From assembly GCA_944989445.1 (NCBI GenBank), contig CALYLW010000743.1:186001-250000 (forward strand): a DNA stretch of 64,000 bases. Reading direction: 5' to 3'. Positions 34,670 through 48,148 of this stretch are shown here, piece after piece. Numbering within the stretch: position 1 is the first letter of the stretch; the number at the start of each line of letters is the position of its first letter. The translations under genes were made by a program, and so were the position numbers. Source of the DNA: Ampullaceana balthica. Taxonomy: Eukaryota > Mollusca > Gastropoda > Lymnaeidae. Below the pieces are notes generated by a model. It did not search any database and was not told the DNA's origin. It saw only the letters and a list, made by a program, of their open reading frames with translations.

Positions 34670-35161
34670 CTCACATTCACTGTGAAGGAACAATGCAAGT
34701 GAACGCAAGTGCATTGTTGCCACCAATTCCCACCCCCACCCCCTTTTTTCCATTTCATCCCACCACGCTTGCCAACAGTGTTTAGTTGACCCGAGCGAGG
34801 GTCATTCGTCATGCTCGGTTGCACATACTTGCAGCTTGCTTGCCTCGCATGGTCTCATGAAGAGAATTATATATATAGATGCTAAAAATTTGAACGATTT
34901 AGTATCATAAATGTATTCGTATTAAACAATATATCACGTGTACATTCAGTTAGATATCTCCTTAATAAAATGTTGATCTGTTTTTTTAATAAAAAATTTA
35001 ACAAAAGCCTAGGCACAAACTCAATAATTACTAATACTCTGACTTGAACTTTGCCAGCTCATTCATTTACGTTGAAGTATGAAATTTATGCAGCACTGGC
35101 CATAGTATAGTATATAAATAAAAAACAATGGAAAAAATACTGTTATTTTCTTCAATTCTGT

Positions 35162-35162
<1 letters not shown>

Positions 35163-35205
<43 letters not shown>
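35163..35205. repeat. (TA)n microsatellite
   Basis: Pure TA array; overlapping open frames on both strands are repeat artefacts. Confidence 0.95.
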
Positions 35206-35209
<4 letters not shown>

Positions 35210-35479
35210 TATATATATTTATTAAATGTTGTCTACGTAAACTAATAAATAAATCTATATCAAACATAATTCACATGAACCTGATAAAACGTATTATCTT
35301 GAAATTATATTAATTTAGTCATAACAAAACCGAATGGGTATGCAAAGTTTGCTAACGCCGGGGTGGGGAATGAAATAAGTGCCCTCTTCTCTCTAAATTT
35401 CCTCATGGTTTTGTCAATCAAAGTCCAATTGTTGGCCCTCTAGAATGATGCGTAAATACAACTTGCAGTTCATGTTTCC

Positions 35480-36620
35480 CTAACAGGCTCCTATAAGCCA
35501 GCAGCGTCGGGCAGATGTGGATAGTAAACCTCGATAGGTTGCTCATCTGTGAGAGGGTAACTCGATATTAAATCCTCGCACTTTAGCTTCTAAACCTGTT
35601 AAAAGAGACACTAAGTTAGTAGTAAACCCTGACGAAAATAAGAAGGCAGGATCAATTGAGCAGTTTATAGTTATTTTGATATCTTTCTGCCAACTCCTGC
35701 GATTCAAATGGCACCTTTTCGTATCAACGTGTCTGTTCCCCTGGAATCATCATATGCGTGGAGAGAGAGGGTCTGCTGCCTGGGCAAAAGCTGGTCTTTT
35801 TTAGACTTTTAGTCTTTTTTAGCAGGTGTTATTTCCTCGGCCAGTGGTGGCGAAGCTGTTTTGGGCCGCATGCCCTAAATTCAACCAAAACCCACTTATG
35901 TATAGCAACGTGCCAACACTCCAATGAAAACCGAAAATTTGTGTTTTGCCTTAGCTCGTTTCATTAATGAAGTAATACTTGAGTTGCGTGCCGGCTGGTG
36001 AGGCTCTGCGTGCCGACTGTAGCACGCGTGCAATAAATTCGTCATCACTGGTCAGGGCTATCGTGGCCTCTTTTTTTTCTTCTACCTCTTCTACACAAAT
36101 ATGAAGAGGTCACACCTACTTCGCTGTAAGGCGTATACACAACACGTGAAACGGCAGTTACCTGTTATAAACAGTTGTTCCACTGGAGTAGAGCTAGGCG
36201 ACATGTATTGATCAAGACCGTGACAGAAATAGCCATGTCTTACTGGGGAACTACAGCCTGCCTTACATTTTGCAGCCAGGTAAATAAGTTTCCGCCATGG
36301 CTTATCTGTCCCATTGGCTGCACCATAGTGTTTAACTCATCTCATTAAGTGAGCCTAAACCCAAGTAAAAGTAATAATCAAAAGGTTTCCAGCATTTTGT
36401 CTATCAAGCTAAAATTTGTGAACCATGTGCCCAGGAGTTCACTCTAACCTTTTATCTACAGAAGCTATGACGAAAACATCAGTTATATATACGGGGATTT
36501 CTAGTTTTCACATTGATATCGCATGCCTGCAAGAGACACTGCTGGTGGCTGACAGAGGAAAAACAAGTAAGACAAATAAATCGTTTAACTGGCAAGGATC
36601 GCTTTCCAGACAGAGAATAA
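35480..36620 (+). pseudogene. LINE 5' region with endonuclease remnant (copy 4, 5' part)
   Basis: The stretch 36425-36560 reads NLLSTEAMTKTSVIYTGI, then SSFHIDIACLQETLL and VADRG, matching the APE-type endonuclease of LINE ORF2 (the conserved IDIxxLQET strand). Upstream 35480-35600 is GC-richer, non-coding and plausibly 5' UTR. A hAT MITE is inserted at 35842. Most of the endonuclease is gone. The RT part resumes at 37130. Confidence 0.6.
35842..36050. mobile_element. hAT-type MITE (209 bp)
   Basis: Terminal inverted repeats CAGTGGTGGCGAAGC and the complement of AATTCGTCATCACTG. The interior carries the GGGCCGCATGCCCTAAAT and GCGTGCCGACTGTAGCACGC blocks typical of old hAT non-autonomous elements. 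The 8-bp flanks (TCCTCGGC and GTCAGGGC) no longer match well. Non-coding. Confidence 0.6.
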
Positions 36621-36659
36621 TTTAGTTGTATTGGTTTCGCTATCAAAATTTTATTTATG

Positions 36660-37129
36660 ATATATATATATATATATATAGGACTGGTCTTGATTAAAAC
36701 AATTTTGTTCGATTAATCCTAGACAAATTTAATAGATTAATCCATTAATTTCGATTAATTATATATTTATAACGCATATATAGATCCCGTTAAGCTGCAT
36801 TTCATTTTTTTCGGGAAATCGGTTAAGTCGCGGTAATTCCATGGCTCCCAAAATTTGTGACGCTACACTGCAAATGTGTTCTTCTATGCTATAATTAAGG
36901 AAGAAAAAACATATTTGTTTACGTATGCACGTCTAAATAAATAATAATAATACGAGGGAAAATTATGTAAGTAACACAAAATATAAACTATTAATACATT
37001 GTGAAAAAAATAGAAACAATTTCTTAAATTTTAATTGAATTTTAATCAATCAAATTAATTTTAAAATAATCATCTACAAAAAGAATGGTACCGTAGTGAG
37101 AGTAACACCAATCGAAGCATATCTCTAAT
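36660..37129. other. AT-rich DNA with short (TA)n run
   Basis: A (TA)n run at about 36660-36680 followed by irregular GATTAAT repeats. No gene. Confidence 0.5.
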
Positions 37130-38550
37130 CAGTATTGTGACAACCGCCTTTTCAAGAGTGTTTATGGCACGTCTGCAAACCCTGGCACGAAAATTCTATC
37201 CATAATTTCATTGCCGTCTTCCTGCAAGCATGTCAATTATGGATAAAATATTATCACTCCAACATGTGCCAGCAAAGTTTAAAGAGCATCAAAAAGCCCT
37301 CTTTATTTTGTAAAACGACTTGACAAAGACATTTGAATTCGTTAACACTAATTATCTCTTCCGTGTACTGGAAACGTCGGATGTTCACGGTGTCTTCTCC
37401 GCATTATTGAGTCTTTCCACTTCAAGCACATCACAGTGCTCTAAGATGACCCTACCTCAGTAGCATTTCCAGTTTGTATTGGGGTTAAACAGAGACGTAT
37501 ACTGGCACCAACACTCTTAGGTATCTTCTTGTCGGTACTTTTCCATCATGCTTTATATGACTGCTCCGAGGTTGTGAGCTCCATACCAGGGTGGATGGAA
37601 AAAAATAACATCAACCGTCTTAGCAAAAACAGCAAATCGGAAACTTAAAAATCAGAGAGTTCCTCTTCGTTGATGACGCATTTCTTACCTTGCGTACAGA
37701 GGAATGTCTCCCACAAGTGGTCAATATATATTTGGAGCCTAGTTATGAGTTTGGCTTAACACTAAGCCTCAAAATGACCACAACTATAATGAGACAAGGC
37801 GATGACTGCCTCCCAGCTCTTTTTTTTAACGTAAACACTTTTCGATGTTTTCGAGGATTACACCAAAGTTGTAAGTAACATCTATTTCAAACTCTCTCTC
37901 TGGAAAGAAAGAAATAGAAACTAAAAAGTCAATGTAGCATCCTTAATGGCTAGACACAAGAAAAAAGTCTGCAACAATGTTAGGTCAAAGACAGGATTAT
38001 AATTACTGAATAGCTGGCCTGTGTCCTCAGCACAATCCTTTACGAAAGCTAGAGCTGTACGACCAACGAAAAGCAAACAAAGCAGCACCACATTTGACAC
38101 GATGATGGTGCATGTTCCTATACCACAAATATAATGATACAATCACACATGTTGAGGTGCTCAGTAGAAACCATGAATCTGGTATGTATCAATTTTATTG
38201 ATAGTTTCCTGCAGTAGATAGGTATTGCTAACGACACGGGTTCGAATTGTTTTTTCAAGAGCCCTTTGTATAGAAAGCTTGCAACTTGATCTAGAAAAAG
38301 ATGTAACTCTTGCCTACGTTACGCAGATGTCTGTAAAAAAAAATATGTTACTTGCGAATATTGGAAACACATTGTGGGAGGGCCATGCTCAGGTATGCAC
38401 CCTCCGGTTGTTTTAGGTACGCTAGAATACTCTAATCACAGAAGCGAACTTTACTGCTAGGAGCAAAGAGAGAAGTTTAAGGAGAAAAAAGAGGCAGTAG
38501 AGAAGAAAACAATGCCATTGTCGTTCAGGACGGACCGATGCCATACATAA
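37130..38550 (+). pseudogene. LINE reverse transcriptase (copy 4, 3' part), heavily decayed
   Basis: Ordered remnants in changing frames: AFSRVFMARLQTLARKFYP (37150-37205), KFKEHQKALFIL, NDLTKTFEFVNTNYLF (37275-37370), a GLNRDVYWHQHS-type block for the SGVKQGCVLAP motif near 37480-37520, then the family 3' end GCCATTGTCGTTCAGGACGG and GATGCCATACATA near 38512-38550. Same family as copies 1, 2, 3 and 5. Confidence 0.7.
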
Positions 38551-38559
38551 AACCCGATG

Positions 38560-39442
38560 ACTGAAAAGAAGCCGAAGTACACCAAGAGATACTTAATGTT
38601 ATTGTCATATTATATCCTATATAATATACAATTTTAAGGCGGTACACTTACCTTGCAAGAGGGTATATAACTAGTAATTAGATATATGTTACTCGAACGT
38701 AACTTTAGAAAACTATTTTCGTAAAATGTTTACAGTATAAGTCATTATTTAGAATAGAAATTTTATATAAAACTTTATCCATTTCTTTCCATAGGTGTGG
38801 ACACGAATATATCAGAACATTCTTCGATCTTCCCTCACTGTACTGATAACATAACTTAAACGCCCACACACACACACATTTTATTGTAGATTTCGAAAAT
38901 AAACTCACTTAAATATATTTTATTAAAATAAACCTAACACTTTCTTTACTGCAGATCATAATTATAATTCATAGCACTTGTGTTCTAAATTTTGTAAGAA
39001 ACAAAGGCATTTTCTTTTAAGAAAAAGTTTGACCATTGGACCCGAAAATGTAAAATGAATGCATTATCGTTTTAAAAATTTTGCAATTGTGTTTATATTG
39101 CCAATGATCCTATAGTAAAACGAAATAATAAATAAAATAACTCGTTGTTTGTTGAATAAATAAAACAATGCTATTTCAATTATAAAGCATTCTCTAGTGT
39201 TTTTAATCATTCCTACACAATATTTTACAATTTGAAATATAAAAAAGAAATTATCTTTTAATTATGTAATAGTTTGATAATGGAATATTACTTAAAATTA
39301 AAAATAACAAGAAGCTTAACTCCGCGTTTCGTTTTATGCCCATCACAAAATGTACAAAAATACAATACATTACATGAAATAAGTAAGATTAACAGAAGAC
39401 ATGATTTTCTTAAACACCTTGATTAAATATTTTAATTTTCAG
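38560..39442. other. AT-rich upstream region of the receptor gene
   Basis: No exon recognised. The promoter or a 5' non-coding exon of the gene starting at 39443 may lie here, because exon 1 is preceded by an acceptor-like pyrimidine tract and AG. Confidence 0.4.
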
Positions 39443-39538
39443 GACCATTGTCAAGTTAATAATAACAGAAAAGCTCAGATACTACTATGTTATTTCTTCT
39501 CCTCAATGTATTTCAAATTTGCATGGGAAATCATTCAG
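39443..39538 (+). CDS. Receptor exon 1: signal peptide
   Basis: Coding starts at ATG 39487: [17 protein letters not shown], a short hydrophobic leader. This start is chosen because only this frame gives the phase needed to read exon 2, and in that frame upstream stops exclude an earlier start. Donor CAG|GTAGGT. Confidence 0.7.
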
Positions 39539-42500
39539 GTAGGTCTTCAGAAAAATAAAATCAGAACAAACCACAACAAATAACAGTATTTATTGTAAAC
39601 ATCAAATCATTTGGTAAACTTTGTAAAAAGAGATGTCTTATGACTAATTTATTAAATGCATAATATTCCTATGTCTTGCTATTCTTTCATAATTAATTTT
39701 TAAAAATATTTTTTTAAAAAAATTAAATAAAATAAAATCTATGCTTGTCTGAAAAAAAACATCTTTAGAGTTAATTGTTAGTTTAAAAATTCTCATATTT
39801 TACATTGTTCAGTTACTTTTAATGAGAAACGAATGTATTTTATAAAGTATACATAACATATACACATATATATATTGATGTGTTTTTTTCCAATTATATA
39901 AAAATGTTATTAATGTCATGTTTTTCTTATGATCGAAATGTTTGTTTTTATTTATGCGAATAAGTATAGTTACATTCAAACATAAACACATTATGTAATA
40001 ATAATAAAAAAATAATAAAAACACATATTATTTCTTAACAGGACCGAAGAGTCAAGAATTAACTATCAATAATCCAGTTTGTGAAACAAAGTGTGCGAAT
40101 TTATTGCATGTCATCAACTACTGTAACTTCACATGCACTATTAATAAAAGGGCACCATTTATGAAGTATGAAAATATTGCATTTGAGAAATTAGTTGGAG
40201 ACAAATTTGTACCGGTGAGCTGGGTATTTGTTGTTTGCTTTTGATTATACTAGGGAAGTATATTCTACATAGTAAAAAGCATTACAATGATAATATTAAC
40301 AACTTTTGCATATAACAAGCCTGCATTATGCACGTTTACTTATTTCCCCAAAGGGTATAAAATGGCTGTCCTCTAACCATTGGGTTCTGATACTTCGCGT
40401 GACCCGGGGTGTCCTTAGAAAAAACACGTACAATCTTTTAAGTAGTATATGCAATAAATATTTAGTTTTTGACTACAATCAAATTCCTATACTTTTTAAA
40501 GAGATTTCAGACAAAATATATTAAATTATTTCTGTAAACATTTCTTTTCAATATTGACGTCACGATCCTATACTTCGATTAGTTCAAAAATAGTATACGT
40601 TGCATTTTAAATATCAATTTCCGAATACGTCCCGGTTCCCTTGAGATTCAGTATTGATACCCTAACATTTTCTCGTTCGACCATATTCCAGGTAGTATTA
40701 TTGAGGTGACTACTAAAAATTGCTTAGATTGATAACCACACGAAGTAACGCTTACAGTAAATTTACACCCTGTTTCATGTTCTGGTAAATATCTCAGATA
40801 GTATTTTCTTGAAAGTTGGTATTTTGAGTTATTACTAAACCCTACCCACCTCACCCCCACACAAACTACAAAAAAAGGTAACGACTAATTTTTTAATCGT
40901 ATTATTTTTTTTTCTAATACAAAGATATATTCTTAAGGTAGGAAATACCTATAACCATGGGCGTAGGGAAGGGGGGGCAAGGGGGGGGGCATTTGCCCCC
41001 CCACTACATTTGAGAAAAAAAGTTTTTAATTTATTAAATGCAATAATAAATGTTGTATTTTAGCTATTACAGCACTAATTTGTAAGTCTTATTAATTTCT
41101 AAGGCTTTTTTCAACCCTTATTTTATACTGAACTTGAATTTAATTGAAAATTGTACCTGTATGGAATTGTCAGTTAAAATTAAAAAAAAGTGGGATTTTT
41201 TTTTGCCCCCCCCTGGAAAAATTCCTAGCGACGCCCATGCCTATAACCATTAATAATTTAAATTTAAAGAAGATTAACCCTGGTTTGGGTGGGGGGGGGA
41301 ATGGCAATCTCTCACGTATGGTTTTGTGAAACTTAAAACCAGTCATAAAACAATTGGATAAGACTAAAGACTTTAAAATATGTTATAGACAGTCAATCAA
41401 AACACAGAAATCTCTAGAGTACTTTAGATCAGTGCATCTCAAACTTTTTAGTACGACGGACGAGCAGGAATTTTTCCATTTCACCAAGGAACGGTGCAAT
41501 ATTTTCCATGTACTGACATGATAGTGAAATGTAAGTTATTATATTTGTTTCATTTGATGTGCTTATTGAAAAAATTATTGCCGAAAATTGACATATTCTA
41601 TATGAATAATATTAATGGATGAAAATGGAGGATTACAACCAGATCTTTTTATCCGTTCTAAATAACCACTGCAGACCGACGACGGATTGTCGTTGGACCG
41701 CCATCGGTCCGCGGGCAACCACTTTGAGAAGCAGTGCTTTAGATCATACAAGAATCAAGTGAATAATATGTTTAAATTATTAACTCATAATCTAACAATT
41801 TTGGGGGTAAAACTTTTAAATTTGTCTCACTAAAATAGACTCAAAAAACACACTAGAGACAGAATTAAAAATTGGAATAAACTTAGATAAACTTTAGATT
41901 AGCCCAAAAAAGACATGTTTATAATATTTCTAAAGCTTATATAAGAAAAAAAATCAATTTTTGTCCTTCGAGATCAATTAGAGGATATTTTTTTAGCTTA
42001 ATTTGACATCGTAGTTTAATGTGGGCCATAATGTTTTTGTTCACGAAGTTTGCTCGAGATCATCTAGTCAACGTAAAGAAACACAAATTTAGACAACATA
42101 AAGGCAGCTGGGAATAGCGTGGTCTCTCATAGCCGTGGCCTGTGAACGCTGTCTCACTTGCCAACACATCGGCGTGTTATATTCGTTCTTATCAGCACGT
42201 AAGACGCAATAATCTTCTGTATAGAAGCAGCGTCTATAATACATAATTAAGAAGACAGAGCATGCACAAATTGCACTCGTAACTCTCCTGATGACATCAT
42301 AGCAAACTATTGTCCGTGAAATAGAAGCATTTTTCGGACAAAGATTGGTCTGATGAGCCACGAAGTCACACCAGGCTGTCACAGCGCATAGCTGATCGAT
42401 GAGAAAGGTCCTTATTGATTACGACGGTCAAAATTAACACATATTTAAATACAATTTTTATTTATTCTTTTTTTTTAAAAAACCTTATTATTATTTTTTT

Positions 42501-43656
42501 TAAACTTTTTTTAAACATGCATTTAATTATCAGAAATTTTTAATTTTGTATAATGTTTTTTGATAACGAATATAATAAGCAAAACTTTTCTTATTTTCTG
42601 AATTTCCAAAAAAATATGTAGATCAAATTCATTCCAAATGAAAAAACATGTGCGAAAAGTTATGTTTGTCGAAATGTCAGTGATTCAGTGTTTGAATTTG
42701 AAAGACCATTTGAAGCATCAACGTATTCCAAAGACACGCTCAGGTGCATCTCGAATTTACCTAATGTTACGAGCAATATTAAAATGTATCCCACAATATC
42801 AGGTAATTACAATACATATTTATTTTTACCTTTAACGTTTTCCCCATTTTTAAAAATAATAACTAAATTTCCATTTTTTTTTAAATTTGAAAAACACCCA
42901 GACAATATAAAATGCATTTAAAAAGAAAAGATGATAATATTGAACATGACTTAAATTTTTTAAAAAATCAACACCATATTCCTTTAATTGAAAATATAAA
43001 TATATTTGCAATAAAATTTTGCTTTAAGTAATTTGACATTATACCAAGAGCAGTTTTTAAAAAAATTATTATAAAAATTTTTTTGTGGTTGAAATAATAT
43101 TTTTTATAAAAATTCTTACGTATAGATGGTTTTAGTCTCACATCGTCTTGGAAAAATGCACAAAAATATGATTTTTAAAAAAAATGTTAAATTACTTCTT
43201 GAAACTTAGCAGATTTACAAAATCAATGAGGTGTCCTGATCACAGAACTAACTACTGTAGTTGACAGTCTATCGATGATATGTCTTACGAAAGTTATATG
43301 TCTGCTACTGTTATATGAAAAAGTTTTTAGACAAGAAAATGAGACAAAGACAGAATTTAGACAAGCCTTCAAAATATAATGTACATGTTGCTTTCTTATT
43401 TTCTTTTGAAATTGATTAAAAGTGAAAAGATAAAATATCAAATTAAAACAAGCGGACCACATTTTTTTTTAAAACAAACGCACTTTGAAAATATCAGTAC
43501 ACTTTTTCGACACACCAAATACATACTATAGAAAATAAGTTATTGAAACAATGTTATTATTGCTTGGTCTTTAATAATAAACAAACAAACAAATATTCTC
43601 AAACAACTTATAAAAACATTATTATATTTATAGATTGTTGAAGTCTAATAGTTTTT

Positions 43657-43729
<73 letters not shown>

Positions 43730-46628
43730 CATATACTTTTTGATATTCTATAGATTTTCAAGATTTCCCTTGGAATTTAACCATAAATGAGCATTCTGGA
43801 CTGAATGAAAGTAACTGTGACGTGAAAATTACAGAAGATGAAATGAGGTTAAAATTTGAGTGCGAACAGATCCCATGTATCATTAACATATCGTTAAACG
43901 ACCAAATACCTTCAGACATAAGCGAAAATGGGGAAATGAACGAGAGTTTAAAAAACGGAAAGCAGTTAAATGTGTCTATAAAATTTGCCCCCTTGTAGTT
44001 TCGCTACAGGCTTTAGACACTTAAACTGCACAATTAAAGCAGGTATGGAGTTTCTTCGTTTTGTTTTGCTTATGATAGAAAAATTAAATAAACTATTTAA
44101 AATATTAAGAATTAAACGAAAAAAAGAAAGGTTTTCTAGTCATTTTCTTTTTCTAACAAGCCATTCTTTCTGATAATATTAAAAACATAAATTGTTTTTT
44201 TGTTACTCGAATCAAGTATATTAAAAAAATTTATATAGTGACAGAAAGATCGATAAAAGAAAATATGACTTTAAAGCGCTGAAAATACTAGAAACGCTTT
44301 TTTATTAAATATTTTTTTTAATCGACTTTAAATTAAATGTTTTGGACACTTTAAAAAAAAAGTTTAATTGTTATAATTTTGAGAATAAAAAATAAAAAAG
44401 TATGCAATCTGAGTCCGAGTATTACTTACTTTTCAATTTTCATTAATATCGTTGTAACCATACATATATAGTTAAAGGAAACACATTTTAATGAAGAAAT
44501 GTATTAATTTCTAAACTATTTTCAATTGCAGAAGATTTGAAATGCTATAAAATACACCTCATGAAAGTTGTTAAATTTTACAAAATCAATATTACATATA
44601 TTGATTATAGTTAGTTTTGTATTTGCTTTTCAGATTTCCCACATGGAGAACATAGCGGAAAAGATGGATTACCACAAGAAGACGATTTCTTTCTGATTGT
44701 CGGACCTGTGGCTGCTGTACTCATTTTGTCTTTAATGTATTATTTTCTTTAAAATCTTATTTTAAAAGAATATTATTTTGAAAAACATGATTTAGTACAT
44801 CAATATTTATAAATAAATATATCCCCCTTTTTTTTCACCTACTGCCCACATATCTTTAACAGTCCAAACTTCGCTTTAATCTTATGTTAAGATATTTACC
44901 GTATATCCTTGGTATTTCTCGCCCGCAGAAAAAACGAACAGAACTTAAAAAATTATCTTTGCATTAAGAATTCATCTCAGACAAAATTGATACGTTTGTC
45001 ACTTTCCACGAAATAATTTTTTTTTATCTGATAGTCTATTTTTAATAATTGTGCTCAGGATTCTGAGTTTTGTCGTGTTCAGCAGTTATATGTGGTTGCT
45101 AGAAAAAGTATACATATATAGGTAGTTTACACATATCTCCAAACTTATATTCTAGTTCCGGGCTTTTTTGCTGGTAAGAATATATCATACTAGATATGAC
45201 CTGCGGTGTAGCATACGCCGCAGACTTGCTTATCATAGAAAAAGCAAGGAAAAAAGGGGGGGGGGAGAAGTGAGAGAACGGACACAAAAAGCAGCACGAG
45301 GTACTGAAAAAAAGGCGAGTAAATGTTGAGACATGCGTACTGCGGTTGTTGTTACCTGTCAGGTCTCGATGTTATGTGGATTGTTGCCTTGCTCTCCGCT
45401 ACACACAACACTCAAGAGATGACACAAGTCTCTGTAACAAGTCCATGCTTATAATACTACACAACTGTACAAACTGGCTGTCCTGCCTAGACATCAAATA
45501 CACCTTTATACAACTGGCTTTACACACAGCCCGACATTATAGTTTCTTCACGAGCATGCCCTCGGTCAGACTCGACCGCCCCTGGGCCCCTGCTCAAGTC
45601 CTCTTCAGATCTACGTGTACACACAGTGTCTGAGTCCCCTCGGTCCGACCCGACCGCTTCTGTGCGACGTTAAACCTCAACTCTGTGTTACCGCAATCCT
45701 CCGGTCTGTCCCGACGGTCTGACTACACAACTCCCCCAACTCGTCTCTTTAAACCCCAAAAACTGGTCTCGACTGACATTGGCGTGTCCTCTGGTCACAC
45801 ACCAATGTGACCATGAGTTCACTACAACATCATATTCAAGTGATTAGTGTTTACAATCAACACCATTCACTCACAGTGATTCTCATACCCCTGACATTAC
45901 CTGCCCCCCACCCTTTATTATTACCATCCCTTTCCAACTATCAACCCATAAGCTGTGATTGGCTGACCCCAGCGGCAGTTAGTCATGTTCGCAACAAAGG
46001 AGGAAAAGAACGGGCAGAAACAAACATTTTTAAATTGTTTTTTAAATTTCCCGCTGTGGCTTGAACCCATGATTTTCCGCGTGCATGGCGGACGTGATAA
46101 CCAGTATACTACGAAAGATATATCCCCCCCCCCTTTTTTACACGCTTTTATTTAAGACACAATGTTTGTATGTTGTATCCATCCTTCCTTCAAATCTTGA
46201 AACGTAAAATTAAACCACTTCTGATTGACCTATAGATCTCAAAATTTTACCACAGATAGATATTGGATGACAATGCATTGTATCAAAATTTCAGATCGAT
46301 CAAATGTACCGTAATGAAATTAATCAATTTTTAGTTATCTCTATTTATCACTATTTCGAATGTATAGTCGTCTGCTAGGGTTGACCTCCGCGGCTCACTG
46401 GTTTCACTCTAGCCCTCGTAAATTCCCGTGTTTACATCAAGGGCAGGGGAACTCAGCGCGTTTCAGTCTGTAAATGTTTGTAAATAAAAGCGTGTCCTTT
46501 TTAAAAAAAGATTTTTTTTACATTTTACTTATTTTACTTCCTTTCATCCCACAACACTTGTCAACTGTGATCAGTTGAACCCAGCGAGGTTCATTCCTCT
46601 TGCTTGTTTGCACATACTCGCTTTGTTG

Positions 46629-46704
<76 letters not shown>

Positions 46705-48096
46705 AATTTTCATATATTGATACATTGCACACACACATACATATTTTCGATAATTGATTGTATGTATATATATTGTTTTATATAAAGTTTATAAATATAA
46801 TGATGATATTTCACAAGTTGTTTGAGGAGACCAAGGGCTTGACATTACTTAAGTGGTATTCAAAGTGTCGACCCGTTGGCTAAATACGGGCCGCGATAAC
46901 AATAACATTTTAACTTACCCGCCATTGATCTTAAATAATTAATTGACTCGCGTTTTTATTCGGTAACGACAAAACTTGTGGCCTAAAAAATACTAAAAAA
47001 TTGATTACTTTTTAATGTTCACCAAGTTAAATGTTAATCTTCGATTGTCCCAATGGGTTACAAGTTGTTATTTTTTATATGTACGAAATTTGATGACGTC
47101 CAAAAGCAAAATTTATGACGTAGAAATATTTATTTTGCCAACTTTGAAAAGGAAATAAATGTGGCATTGGAGTAAACAAAAATTTGTTTGTAACAATTTT
47201 TCACACAACATTCCATTCTAGCTATACTTCGACACATTTTATTTATGTTATTGTAAATAAATTTTAACATTTTTATCCTAAAACATTTTTATTCATCAAA
47301 TCTGATTAACTTCTAATTATGGAATCATAAATTTATAAAGTTTTGATAATTATCGCTGTAGTGATGTCCACATTTTCTTCTACAGAATATCACTATTACT
47401 AATTTCATATGTAATTTTTGTCTATTAATTCAATCCTACCAACCCAAATGTTTACTTATTGGGATACAGGCCTCTTGGCAAAAATTTTGACACCCTTGCA
47501 CTAGACAATTAACACTTTTTATGGGTCTGCATCAGAGGCGATACTTCACACCAGTCAAGTGCGGGCGAGATAATGATAAAAACAAATAGAAGGATGGAGG
47601 GGGGTAAAAATATGTGTGTATCACTTGACACTTTTATTGTTAGGCTTAGGATGGGATGAAAATGTTACCGACGATTTTATTTACCTGTAACAGTGGTGGA
47701 TTCTACAGTGAAAACGGGGGTTAGATCACAGCATAGAGTGTGGGAGTCTCGCACCAAGACAGTTGAGGAACGAGTGAAAGTAGCAGAAATTATTGCGTAA
47801 AGGTGATGATGATGCAGAGAGAAAGTATCACGCTTATCCACCTCGTTGCTCAACAACAATCACAACGCGATCCATAAATAGATAGTTAAGAGACAACACG
47901 GATCTAAACTAAGGTTCCTTACATGGTGGAGACGTAAGCTTTTGTACGGTCTATGCAGAGGACTTCGTTCTCTACAATATAAATATATCTATAAATATAT
48001 ATTTATATAAATATATATAGATATATATATTTATATATATATATATATATATACATATATATACATGTATATATATACATATATATATATTATTTT

Positions 48097-48148
<52 letters not shown>

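Larger units (their letters stand above)
33867..34879 (-). mobile_element. Non-autonomous Helitron with nested Helitron 3' end
   Basis: Minus-strand termini: A|TCTATATATATAATTC at 34879 and the hairpin GCGGCGTATGCTACGCCGCG then GGGCGTCTAG|T at 33867. The middle (about 34250-34534) contains, in the opposite orientation, a 3' subterminal block with the same hairpin (34374-34392). Fused to it is the 3' end of a helicase-coding Helitron. The outer element is about 1.0 kb versus 0.55-0.6 kb for simple copies. Confidence 0.8.
45190..46681 (-). mobile_element. Non-autonomous Helitron in receptor intron 5, expanded by nested insertions
   Basis: 3' end on the minus strand: GCGGCGTATGCTACACCGC hairpin, then ATATCTAG|T at 45190. 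The subterminal stem near the 5' end survives (AACCCAGCGAGGTT at about 46576). The 5' TCTATATATA terminus has grown into a (TA)n array, so its exact end is not definable. Inside are a solo LTR (45357-45896), a tRNA-like module and a family B fragment. Confidence 0.75.

Noticed and set aside
47921..47940. LTR primer-binding site ACATGGTGGAGACG
   Set aside because: Only weak resemblance; no CA end, LTR boundary or second LTR could be shown.
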